Assembly (NCBI RefSeq): GCF_005844325.1
Contig: NZ_SPFY01000016.1
Span: forward strand, 1-32,264
Length of the DNA: 32,264 nucleotides
Direction of reading: 5' to 3'
From: Collinsella aerofaciens
GTDB lineage: Bacteria > Actinomycetota > Coriobacteriia > Coriobacteriales > Coriobacteriaceae
The position numbers and the translations under genes are program-made. Under the pieces are notes generated by a model that saw only the letters and a list, made by a program, of their open reading frames with translations, made no database searches and was not told where the DNA came from. Positions 13,501 to 20,308 of this stretch are shown piece by piece. Every line of letters starts with the position of its first letter. Position 1 is the first letter of the stretch.

Positions 13501-14872
13501 TTACCTGGAAGAGGGCCTTAATATTGCCGTATGCGGGGTCGTTGTTGTTACCCCAGGTTTTGCCCACCCAATCGTAGGCGAGCGAGCCGTACAGCTGTGT
13601 GGCGATATCCATCGTGAACAGCGGCGTGCAATGGTGGCGAAGGAGCTTGGTGTTTCTTGGATCGGTGCCCGAACCGGCACTCATCCTCTTGTACTGATTC
13701 CACTTCCCCTCCATCTCGTCGAGGTAGCGGTTTGCCTGCTTGGCGCCCGACTCGCGCGGCGATTTCTTCCAGTATTCCGGATCAGGGTTGCCCGAATCGT
13801 TCATATAGCTAGCTGGTTTGTACCCTCCGCCAAACAGCACGTATCCAGCAAACGAGAAATCGAACAGAATGGGAAATGTGGGCATCCAGCACGTGAACTT
13901 ATTGCCGCCGATACCGGGAAACGCCGCGGGGAAATCAAACGGAGTGATCTCTTGGTCCATGGTGGTGGGAATGATGGTGGTCGAGCCCGATTCCGCCTTT
14001 GCGGCCGGCGCGGTGACAACGGCCATAGGGGATGAGAGCGTGTAGGTTTTGCCCTGGTAGTCGAGCATAAAGCGCAGCTTGCACCCTTCCTCCAGAAGGC
14101 CCGAAGCTGCATCGAGGAACGTGTCTTCGAGCGTGAACGTCGCCAGATTATCCGCGCCCGATGCGCTGGCCTTGATCTGGCCGATCTGCGTGACGGTTTC
14201 GGTTGAGCTGCCCGCAGAGGGCATCACTTTATTGATATGCAACGTTGCCTGCCCGCCCTGCGGCAGATGAGCCTGCACGGTAAAAGCGTGCGTGTCGGGC
14301 TGGTCGTTTGCTGCTTCGTCCGCTGGCATTGCCATAAACGTGGCGTCGGCGTACTGGATGTCCCATTCGTCGAACGTGAGCTGTCGAAAGTACGGCTCGC
14401 CATCGGAGAGCGGACGTGTGGGTGCGGTAATAGCGGTGCCGCCCTGGATACGCGCAAGGGGAATCTCGACATCGCGGTAGCCTGCCATGCTAATGGAGAT
14501 GCCGCCGTTAAAGTCGTACGCGTCGAGAAGCGTTGCCTCGTCCACGTAGCCTTCTGAAAGAGGGGCGACCTCAAAGATGGCCGTGCCTTCGTCATCGGTC
14601 GTGGCGGTGAGCTGCTTGCCTGCGGCATAGCGCGATATGAGCGTGACCTGGGCACCCGTGATGGGCGTATTCTTGTTGGCGACGTCGACCACGACCACAC
14701 CGAACATGGTGCGCGAGAGAACGAGCACCCTGAAGGGGTCTTTTTCGTCGGCATGGGCTTCGGTGGGTGCGAACGGCAATATGAAGGCGTTTGCGCTTCC
14801 CGGCACGCGCGGCATCATAATGCTCGCTAACGAGGACGCTCCGGCGACAAGTAACGAACGGCGATCAAGCAT
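10505..14872 (-). CDS. Large surface protein with Tat-like signal and sortase-type anchor
   Basis: 1455 residues from ATG 14872; the frame is open further upstream but the signal peptide begins here and GGGAG lies 6 nt before. The N-terminus MLDRRSLLVAGASSLASIMM carries a twin arginine before a hydrophobic core and PGSANA, a Tat-type leader. Residues about 55-130 (GVVVVDVANKNTPITGAQVT, TTDDEGTAIFEVAPL) resemble a carboxypeptidase-regulatory/Ig-like beta domain. Then come a long unrecognised extracellular body, a Gly/Ser linker (GGGTDKGGGSGGSSSSSG) and LAGTG at about 1407-1411, a hydrophobic helix and RR, the layout of a sortase sorting signal. Its function is unknown; adhesion or polymer binding would be guesses. 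A LuxR-type gene lies 155 bp upstream on the same strand and may control it. Confidence 0.85.
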   Translation of the reverse strand: MLDRRSLLVAGASSLASIMMPRVPGSANAFILPFAPTEAHADEKDPFRVLVLSRTMFGVVVVDVANKNTPITGAQVTLISRYAAGKQLTATTDDEGTAIFEVAPLSEGYVDEATLLDAYDFNGGISISMAGYRDVEIPLARIQGGTAITAPTRPLSDGEPYFRQLTFDEWDIQYADATFMAMPADEAANDQPDTHAFTVQAHLPQGGQATLHINKVMPSAGSSTETVTQIGQIKASASGADNLATFTLEDTFLDAASGLLEEGCKLRFMLDYQGKTYTLSSPMAVVTAPAAKAESGSTTIIPTTMDQEITPFDFPAAFPGIGGNKFTCWMPTFPILFDFSFAGYVLFGGGYKPASYMNDSGNPDPEYWKKSPRESGAKQANRYLDEMEGKWNQYKRMSAGSGTDPRNTKLLRHHCTPLFTMDIATQLYGSLAYDWVGKTWGNNNDPAYGNIKALFQVRTDLNWTEQFTLGPVPFFLNVNPWVLAKLALAVGAHTHGSGAAFFKNISLDYSNTSGSFTIQIGLAVTFGAGVAGVASSAVSGAASLTLFIGYEKADGHQLPRLRVGADVDVDVILQFVMFKWTTKAWSGSWPTLIDSWNMSVNNGDQYALQRSELALGGDTPYTLDARFGTPGNIEAGGVPQFIASATIVTNAELLARAEVKATAVNAAPVVRDWDRAVTRIELEADAESDDTGQIEHFVHALIENDENAAPMYEYTYIGQATNTVADPNADSAGVSEDERGGIKPSSDNVLFAGVLSEAHMKLAMIAGVECLFRIASVRYGDNGRSRLVVHTKANGTWSAPTPVDFPLGFGEGDVERDSIYDYDFDVVEYTDGRGNQDAYVLLVSGERPAGDNTLFDTASTSGILSVVRLRISNDGVRVISHTSWRSISRGRLQEDGYHCLQCPRITVGKTLVDGRLSGAYLHRRGTTAEKTLGSEAEVALECFTLWSDVSGDSLTFRQVLRFPQAPSSIELGAPENINGKMVVPIAYETAGGCGCASYAVIGQSIASWGVMSPDATVPHAVPWPQHTGFLATVNEQLQHITWTRGASAFATQPVGAAGCGPASFSVSNNGRCVLYVENTDGKVGQTYDEEGNPVAVMGKHFRIFASTLAGDLFTEPFVMCELDHPVDQITTFLTSGSMLSALATHIVSAEKSEAELHGIEVPLVACATPTGAVATSGAVVPGAAGESFMVTVRNDGNTLLTAGTIDLYREGSSQPFSSASIGFGANTRMASIYDPELAEDASANDTAHVKYALETLGTPFATHPLVADSGNAVLAPGCTAQFRMSFAIPESWSDEVGKRVTLYAKARNLVALDPVTLEEIRPGANSALGAVLHELHVPDAACERSEVQVGVCDNADTTELHDAPMTVDGDGGTSGGGTDKGGGSGGSSSSSGKDHGTNKRSGKAGALAGTGDVNAPLTAAAAALAAAGAGLIAYSARRTALEKDTADEVNSDKPR

Positions 14873-15027
14873 CTTGGGCTCCCATCCCGCAAGTATCGGT
14901 GGAAATAATCCAATTTTGCGAGAAGGCGCCCCGTGGCGGTAGTGCCGTTCAAGGGTCAAAATGTCCAAATTGATCGAGCGAAGCGCCGGGTTCCGGAACG
15001 CGTTCGATGCGCTTGGTAGTCCGGTCG

Positions 15028-16032
15028 CTAACGTAACATATGCGCGACCAGCTCGGCGCGTGTGCCGATGCCAAGCTTTGCGTATACGCCGGATAGGCGG
15101 TTTTTGACGGTGCCCGGCGATACTCCCATATGGCGTGCGATTTCGGCGTTGGTCCACCCACGACAGGCGAGCATGGCCATGGTGAATTCCGTGGTCGTTA
15201 GATCGTCGGCAACGTCCTCGCCCGAATCGGGGTTGTGGATGCGCCGCCAGCCGTAGCTGAAGCGGTACGTGATCTCGATGATGCGCGCGAAGTCGTCAGG
15301 GTATTGCGTTTTTAGGCATGCCTCGATAAGCCCCTGTAAAAGGCCGTGATGCTCGCCAATGAGCTCAATAAGGCCGTCGGGACGCGCAATGTTCCAAGCA
15401 ACTCCGAAGTGCGTTTTTGCGGCGTCGATGTCCTTGAGGCTCATGCATGCCATGGAAGCTGCCAAGTGCAGGAACAGCTCCGAGATGGGATAACTTCCCT
15501 GTTTCATGATCAGGGCGTTTTCCGCCATGCCCAGGCTGCGGCCATATTCGCCGCGCAGGTACAGGGCATGCGCCATCACGTAGCTGGCGAACAGGCGCAG
15601 ACCTTCGGGCAGATGCGCCGCAAGCGGATAAAACTCTTCGGCGGAATACGGGGAAGGCAAGTGCAGCAGGACGCTCGCGGCCGAGGCGAACAGGATATGC
15701 GTGGCGTGGACGGCGGGCGACTCCTCGTCAGCCGGCGTATCGAGGATGCCCGCAAGGCACCGGCGGGCGTCGGCGATACGGTTGAGCGACAGGCTGGCGT
15801 ATCCGCAGATAAAGCATGCGGAATAGCACAGCGCGGGATCGGTGGCGTCAAGATAGGGGCGCGCCGTCTTGGCAGCGAGGGCGGCCTGTCCGCGAAAGTA
15901 CAGCGCTTCTGCCGTGGCGATGGTGCGTGAATCGGGGTCGGAAATGCCTGCAACCGCAGCGTCAATCTGCCCCGGCACAAAGGCGGTGCACATCAACGGC
16001 ATGGGAACGCATGGGTAGCCATCGCAGTCCAT
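15028..16032 (-). CDS. LuxR-family transcriptional regulator with helical-repeat sensor region
   Basis: 334 residues from ATG 16032 (GGGAG about 7 nt upstream); an in-frame ATG 27 bp earlier is possible. The first 260 residues are mostly helical with TPR-like pairs (AEALYFRGQAALAAKTARPY, ALYLRGEYGRSLGMAENALI). The C-terminal LuxR helix-turn-helix reads LTTTEFTMAMLACRGWTNAE then IARHMGVSPGTVKNRLSGVY and AKLGIGTRAELVAHML, with the expected GWTNAEIAxxMxVSxxTVKxxL core. No receiver domain or MalT-type P-loop is present. It probably activates or represses the surface-protein gene next to it, though no defined operator is visible in the 155-bp gap. Confidence 0.88.
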   Translation of the reverse strand: MDCDGYPCVPMPLMCTAFVPGQIDAAVAGISDPDSRTIATAEALYFRGQAALAAKTARPYLDATDPALCYSACFICGYASLSLNRIADARRCLAGILDTPADEESPAVHATHILFASAASVLLHLPSPYSAEEFYPLAAHLPEGLRLFASYVMAHALYLRGEYGRSLGMAENALIMKQGSYPISELFLHLAASMACMSLKDIDAAKTHFGVAWNIARPDGLIELIGEHHGLLQGLIEACLKTQYPDDFARIIEITYRFSYGWRRIHNPDSGEDVADDLTTTEFTMAMLACRGWTNAEIARHMGVSPGTVKNRLSGVYAKLGIGTRAELVAHMLR

Positions 16033-16099
16033 CTTCCATCTCCCAACAGCTGGCAACAATGCAGCAATTGTACTCCTGTTGCTCGGGACCCCTTTCGTT

Positions 16100-17251
16100 T
16101 TACTGTTCGGTTAACGCTGCGGATCGTTTTGGAAGGCTTACGAGTATGGTAGTACCGTTCTCGGAACTTTCTTCGACCTCTACCGTGCCACCGTGAAGCG
16201 CTGCAATCTCCCAAACGAGCGCTAGTCCGAGTCCTGCGCCGCCGTATGCCCTACTGCGGGATTTGTCTAGACGAAAGAACGGCTGGAAGATGCTCTCACG
16301 GTACTGCTTGGGTATTCCCGGGCCCTGGTCCTCGACTCGCAGGAACACATGGCTGTCGTTGTCGCAGATGGAGACGTTGACAGTCGAGCCGGTGCGGCTG
16401 TAACGGATGGCATTTTCGACCAGGTTAAACACCAGCCTATAGAGGAGCGTGTCGCTCCCGATTACTAAAGCGTCTCCAGCACAATTGAGGGCTATGCCCT
16501 TATTTTCGGCAAGTGGCGCAAGGTCGGTGAGGACCTCTTCGGACAAAGGACCAAGTTCCACATCGTCCTCGCAAGGGACGCTGCGGAGCTCACTCATCTC
16601 GAGCAATACCTTGGCCATTCGAGACATGCGCTCGGTTTGTTCTTGTAGCAGGCCGAGCAGCTCGGCTGTTTCGGGTTGCAAACCGGAGTGCTCGGAGATG
16701 AATAGTTCAATCTGTGCTTGCATAAGGGCGAGCGGGGTGCGCAGCTCGTGTGCGGCGTTGCCGGTAAACTGACGCTGTGCAGAGAACCCTTCGCCAAGAC
16801 GGGCGATCATGTCGTTGAAAGAGGCGCTGCATCGTTGTAGCTCGGTGGGCACATCTTCACTGAGTCTGATTTCGCTTAGGTTGTCAGGCTGCACGCGCTC
16901 AACCTGGGCTGCAAAAGCCCGTAGCGGTTTGAGTGCACGGCCGCTCACAAAGTATGCCAGCACGCCGCCAAGGAGTGTGACTCCAGCCGTGATGTACCAA
17001 GCTGTCGTGCCAAAAGATTCCTGTGCGTCGTTTACGACGATCGTGACCTTGTCATCGGGGGTCGCTTTCGTTGGGTCGAACACCTGGGGCGAATCCGCGC
17101 CGGCAGCGTTAAAGGCCGAGATGTCACTGCCGATGGCATCCATATAGCGCATGCCCGTATAGCCGACCAGGCAGTTCGTCAGCACGCACGCCGCACACGT
17201 CAGCAGCGCCGTCATGATCGTTATGCGCCATTGCAGCGAAAGCCTTTTCAT
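16100..17251 (-). CDS. Two-component sensor histidine kinase
   Basis: 383 residues. TM1 lies at about 10-34, a short extracytoplasmic loop at about 35-83, and TM2 at about 84-103 (AWYITAGVTLLGGVLAYFVS). HAMP (GRALKPLRAFAAQVERV) follows, then a dimerisation domain with the phospho-accepting His168 in NAAHELRTPLALM. The ATPase domain has RLVFNLVENAIRYS (N box), VEDQGPGIP (G1), FQPFFRLDKS (F box) and GGAGLGLALV (G2). The start codon overlaps the regulator's stop (ATGA), so the pair is co-translated. The sensed signal is unknown. The small extracellular loop and the divergent redox operon next door make a redox or envelope signal a reasonable guess. Confidence 0.94.
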   Translation of the reverse strand: MKRLSLQWRITIMTALLTCAACVLTNCLVGYTGMRYMDAIGSDISAFNAAGADSPQVFDPTKATPDDKVTIVVNDAQESFGTTAWYITAGVTLLGGVLAYFVSGRALKPLRAFAAQVERVQPDNLSEIRLSEDVPTELQRCSASFNDMIARLGEGFSAQRQFTGNAAHELRTPLALMQAQIELFISEHSGLQPETAELLGLLQEQTERMSRMAKVLLEMSELRSVPCEDDVELGPLSEEVLTDLAPLAENKGIALNCAGDALVIGSDTLLYRLVFNLVENAIRYSRTGSTVNVSICDNDSHVFLRVEDQGPGIPKQYRESIFQPFFRLDKSRSRAYGGAGLGLALVWEIAALHGGTVEVEESSENGTTILVSLPKRSAALTEQ

Positions 17252-17922
17252 TCGCTATCCTCCATAACGTAGCCCTCTCCAATCCGATTGCGAATCGGGT
17301 CGTATCCCAAAGCGCTGCGCAACTTTTTTCGGAGCGACGAGATGTGAACGCGGGTTGCGTTGCTAAAGCTGTTCACGGTGCTATCCCAAACGTGCTCGAT
17401 AAGCTCCTCTTGGCTTACCGGTCGCCCCTGATTAAGTATCAGGTATTCCAAGATTCCCGTTTCCTTGCGTGTAAGAGATAAGGCCTCGCTGCCCACGGAA
17501 GCGATGCGCGCCTTGGTGTCAAAGCTGAGTTTTCCGCAGGTTAATACTATGTCGCTTTGTGCGAAGCGCCTGAGGGTAAGGCTGCGGATCCTTGCCGCAA
17601 GTTCGTCCAGATGAAACGGCTTGGTGAGGTAATCGTTGGCGCCGGCATCGAGTCCGTCGACCTTATCGGATACTTCGCCACGCGCGGACAGAATCAGCAC
17701 CTTGGTCTCGCAGTCGGTTTTCCTAAGTTCCCTGAGTACGGTCATGCCGTCGATACGGGGAAGGTTGAGGTCGAGTACCACGAGGTCAAAGACTTCGACG
17801 CCCAGCAGGTCGAGCGCCTCCCGTCCGTCGTGACAGCAGTCGACGCTGTATGCCAGGTTTCGCAAGCTGCGCGCGATTGCGTCACACAGCGCCCGCTCGT
17901 CCTCGACGATCAAAATACGCAT
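17248..17922 (-). CDS. OmpR-family response regulator
   Basis: 224 residues from ATG 17922, chosen because AAGGAG sits 6 nt upstream and MRILIVEDER is the usual receiver start. The acidic residues DE follow VE near position 8, the phospho-acceptor is Asp51 (VVLDLNLPRIDG), the switch residue lies in ILSARGE and the conserved lysine is Lys101 (DYLTKPFHLDEL). The winged-helix output domain reads ALSLTRKETGILEYLILNQG and SQEELIEHVWDSTVN, then ATRVHISSLRKKLRSALG. It lies divergent to the CXXC/4Fe-4S/TlpA operon with a 90-bp gap, so that operon is a likely target. Confidence 0.95.
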   Translation of the reverse strand: MRILIVEDERALCDAIARSLRNLAYSVDCCHDGREALDLLGVEVFDLVVLDLNLPRIDGMTVLRELRKTDCETKVLILSARGEVSDKVDGLDAGANDYLTKPFHLDELAARIRSLTLRRFAQSDIVLTCGKLSFDTKARIASVGSEALSLTRKETGILEYLILNQGRPVSQEELIEHVWDSTVNSFSNATRVHISSLRKKLRSALGYDPIRNRIGEGYVMEDSE

Positions 17923-18012
17923 AACAGTCTCCTTGCACATTTCAAATCGCGCCTAACACGGATTTTATAGTCGATATGGTCCAATGGTCGCGTAACGAAA
18001 GGAGTGGTCGAG

Positions 18013-18159
18013 TTGTTCAAAGCGGTAAAACCCATGGTACAGGTCGCTTTGTTGATCGTCGGAATTGCCATGGTGTGCTTTGGTGTTATGCGTGGCGAGG
18101 CGGATGCCGTGCTGGCCAAAGCGATTAGGCTGTGCTTGGAGTGTATCGGAATTGGATAA
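18013..18159 (+). CDS. CD1871A-family CXXC motif small membrane protein
   Basis: 48 residues from a TTG start with AAAGGAG 8 nt upstream. The sequence MFKAVKPMVQVALLIVGIAM, VCFGVMRGEAD, VLAKAIRLCLECIGIG has one membrane helix and ends with the CLECIGIG signature of the CD1871A-type CXXC peptides of Gram-positive anaerobes. The two cysteines would sit just outside or at the membrane face and could carry a disulfide or bind metal. Its stop overlaps the start of the 4Fe-4S protein, and a TlpA-like lipoprotein follows; the association implies a thiol or electron relay. The gene is too short and its start too unusual for many gene finders. Confidence 0.82.
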   Translation: MFKAVKPMVQVALLIVGIAMVCFGVMRGEADAVLAKAIRLCLECIGIG

Positions 18160-19054
18160 AAGAGCAAACACCGCGTCGCATGTTTTGGCCCGATTTCGCG
18201 GACTCATTCAGGCGGCGGCGACGCTGGTCACCAACATTCACCTGCCAAACTTTGCCAAAGGCGGCATCTATCAGGGCGCGGGGAAAACAGTCTGCGTACC
18301 TGGACTTAATTGCTATTCGTGCCCCGCGGCATCGGGCGCGTGCCCCATCGGGTCGTTCCAGTCGGTGGTAGGTTCATCCAAGTTCAACTTTTCTTACTAT
18401 GTTACCGGTACGCTCATTTTGCTCGGCGTGCTGCTGGGACGCTTTGTATGTGGCTTTCTGTGTCCGTTTGGCTGGCTTCAGGAGCTGCTTCATAAGATTC
18501 CCGGCAAAAAGTTCTCCACAAAAAAGCTTAAGCCGCTCACGTACATCAAGTACGTCGTGCTGCTGTTTGCCGTGGTGCTGCTGCCCGTCTTGGTGGTTAA
18601 CGACGTGGGCATGGGCGACCCGTTCTTTTGTAAGTACATCTGTCCGCAGGGCGTGCTCGAGGGCGCCATTCCGCTGGCCATTGCCAACGCCGGCATTCGA
18701 TCTGCGCTGGGGCAGCTCTTTACCTGGAAACTTGCCGTTCTCATTGCCGTAGTAGTGCTGAGCGTTTTGTTCTATCGCCCCTTCTGCAAATGGATTTGCC
18801 CGCTCGGCGCATTCTATGCGCTCATGAATAGGGTGTCCTTGTTGGGGATTCAGGTTGACGCGTGCAAATGCGTCTCGTGCGGCAAGTGTTCAAGGGTTTG
18901 TCAGATGGACGTTGATGTGGTCCGCGCGCCCAATCATGCCGAATGTATCCGGTGCGGAAAGTGCATCGGGGCCTGTCCTGTCGATGCCATCAGCTATCGC
19001 TATGGCCTGGATGTGTCGGCGGAAAAGCTTCCCTTGACCGCCGATAAAAAGTAA
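18152..19054 (+). CDS. NapH/RnfB-like polytopic 4Fe-4S ferredoxin-type membrane protein
   Basis: 300 residues from TTG 18152, whose codons overlap the preceding stop (TTGGATAA), giving translational coupling. The N-terminal region has CVPGLNCYSCPAASGACPIG. Membrane helices follow with three CxxxCP motifs: CGFLCPFG, CKYICPQG and CKWICPLG, as in NapH/CcoG-type proteins. The tail carries two ferredoxin-type clusters, CKCVSCGKCSRVCQMDVDV and CIRCGKCIGACPVDAI. Such proteins move electrons from cytoplasmic donors across or along the membrane. Here the partner genes suggest delivery to an extracytoplasmic thioredoxin-fold lipoprotein via the CXXC peptide. Substrate and direction are inference. Confidence 0.9.
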   Translation: MDKRANTASHVLARFRGLIQAAATLVTNIHLPNFAKGGIYQGAGKTVCVPGLNCYSCPAASGACPIGSFQSVVGSSKFNFSYYVTGTLILLGVLLGRFVCGFLCPFGWLQELLHKIPGKKFSTKKLKPLTYIKYVVLLFAVVLLPVLVVNDVGMGDPFFCKYICPQGVLEGAIPLAIANAGIRSALGQLFTWKLAVLIAVVVLSVLFYRPFCKWICPLGAFYALMNRVSLLGIQVDACKCVSCGKCSRVCQMDVDVVRAPNHAECIRCGKCIGACPVDAISYRYGLDVSAEKLPLTADKK

Positions 19055-19083
19055 ACAAGCTTCGACAAAACGGAGGAATGATC

Positions 19084-20055
19084 ATGAAGCTTTCTAAGAT
19101 TGCGGCCCTGTTTATGGTGCCGGTATTGGCCTTGTGCCTTGTGGCATGTTCGGCGTCCGGTGGCAATGCGAGCGAATCTGCGAGCTCCGATCCTAAGATC
19201 GCAGAACTCACTGCGCAGAAGCCGACCAATGCCGACGAGGCCGCCGAGCTGTATGCGAAGCTCATGAAAAAGGAGAACGATATCCTTTCGAGTGATAACG
19301 CGCCGTGGGAAAAGGTATTCAATGCGGCAAATAAAGACTCGGTAATGATTGAGGACGGCAGCAATTACGGCGATTTCCTGCTCAAGACCATCGACGGTGC
19401 CAAGGATGAGTTCACGGCGGATGAGCTTAAGACGCTCAAGGCCGGTGCGCAGCAGATCAAGGAGATCGAGGACAAGCTCGAGAGCCTGGAGAAGGAGTTC
19501 CCCGGCTGTGGAAGCACGCCGAGCTCAGGCGAGAGCGTCGACGCTTCGACCGCTGGCATGACGGCTGGTGCCAATACTTCGAGCGAGGCGACGAAGTTCC
19601 CCAGCTTTACGGGCAAAGACCTGGATGGCAACGACGTGAGCAGCGACGAGCTGTTCGCTAAGAACAAGGTCACCGTCATGAACTTCTGGTTCACCACTTG
19701 CAAGCCGTGCGTGGGCGAGCTGGGCGATCTTGAGAAACTGAATAAGGAGCTTGCCAAGAAGGGCGGCCAGGTCGTGGGCGTCAATTCCTTTACGCTCGAT
19801 GGCAACAAGGGCGAGATTGCGGATGCCAAGGACGTGCTGAGCAAGAAGGGCGTGACATATAAGAACATCTGGTTCAAGTCGGATAGCGAGGCCGGTAAGT
19901 TTACGTCAAATTTGTTCTCGTTCCCGACAACGTATGTCATCGATCAGAATGGCAACATCGTAGGGGATCCAATCGTGGGAGCCATCAGCTCCGCCGAGCA
20001 GCGCGCAGCACTCGACAAGCTTATCGACCAGGCGATTGCGAATAGCGAGCAGTAA
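19084..20055 (+). CDS. TlpA-like thioredoxin-fold lipoprotein
   Basis: 323 residues from ATG 19084, preferred over ATG 19078 because GGAGG is then 7 nt upstream. The signal peptide ends in the lipobox LVAC (Cys22), so the protein is lipid-anchored outside. Residues about 30-140 form a helical, Lys/Glu-rich domain (EAAELYAKLMKKENDILSSD). From about 172 comes the TlpA/redoxin domain: FPSFTGKDLDGNDVSSDELF, then VTVMNFWFTTCKPCVGELGD with the redox pair Cys206/Cys209, and FSFPTTYVIDQNGNIVGDP with the cis-proline. The WFTTCKPC active site lacks the usual WCxxC tryptophan. It probably reduces disulfides or peroxide-type substrates using electrons from the preceding 4Fe-4S protein. Confidence 0.92.
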   Translation: MKLSKIAALFMVPVLALCLVACSASGGNASESASSDPKIAELTAQKPTNADEAAELYAKLMKKENDILSSDNAPWEKVFNAANKDSVMIEDGSNYGDFLLKTIDGAKDEFTADELKTLKAGAQQIKEIEDKLESLEKEFPGCGSTPSSGESVDASTAGMTAGANTSSEATKFPSFTGKDLDGNDVSSDELFAKNKVTVMNFWFTTCKPCVGELGDLEKLNKELAKKGGQVVGVNSFTLDGNKGEIADAKDVLSKKGVTYKNIWFKSDSEAGKFTSNLFSFPTTYVIDQNGNIVGDPIVGAISSAEQRAALDKLIDQAIANSEQ

Positions 20056-20134
20056 AAACCGCGTAAAGCATAGCGAGGATCGTGTGTCGCTGTGCGAAGT
20101 AGTCTGCTGCCTTTCAAGATAAGCTCCACCATAT

Positions 20135-20162
20135 AGAGGTCCCGCTCGGGACCTCTTCTTTT
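20135..20162 (+). terminator. Terminator of the redox operon
   Basis: AGAGGTCCCG (20135-20144) and CGGGACCTCT (20147-20156) form a perfect 10-bp stem followed by TCTTTT. Confidence 0.92.
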
Positions 20163-20308
20163 GGGCGCCGTCCCGTTCGTTTTTTGGCGCGGTTTGTTAC
20201 ATTCCTCACTGGCGTCGGCAAAAAATGGGGATAGAGTAGGACAAAAGCGTCGAATACGAACGGCGGAGGAGAGCGGGCAGGGTGCCTGCGCAGGAGAGGT
20301 TGCCGTCC

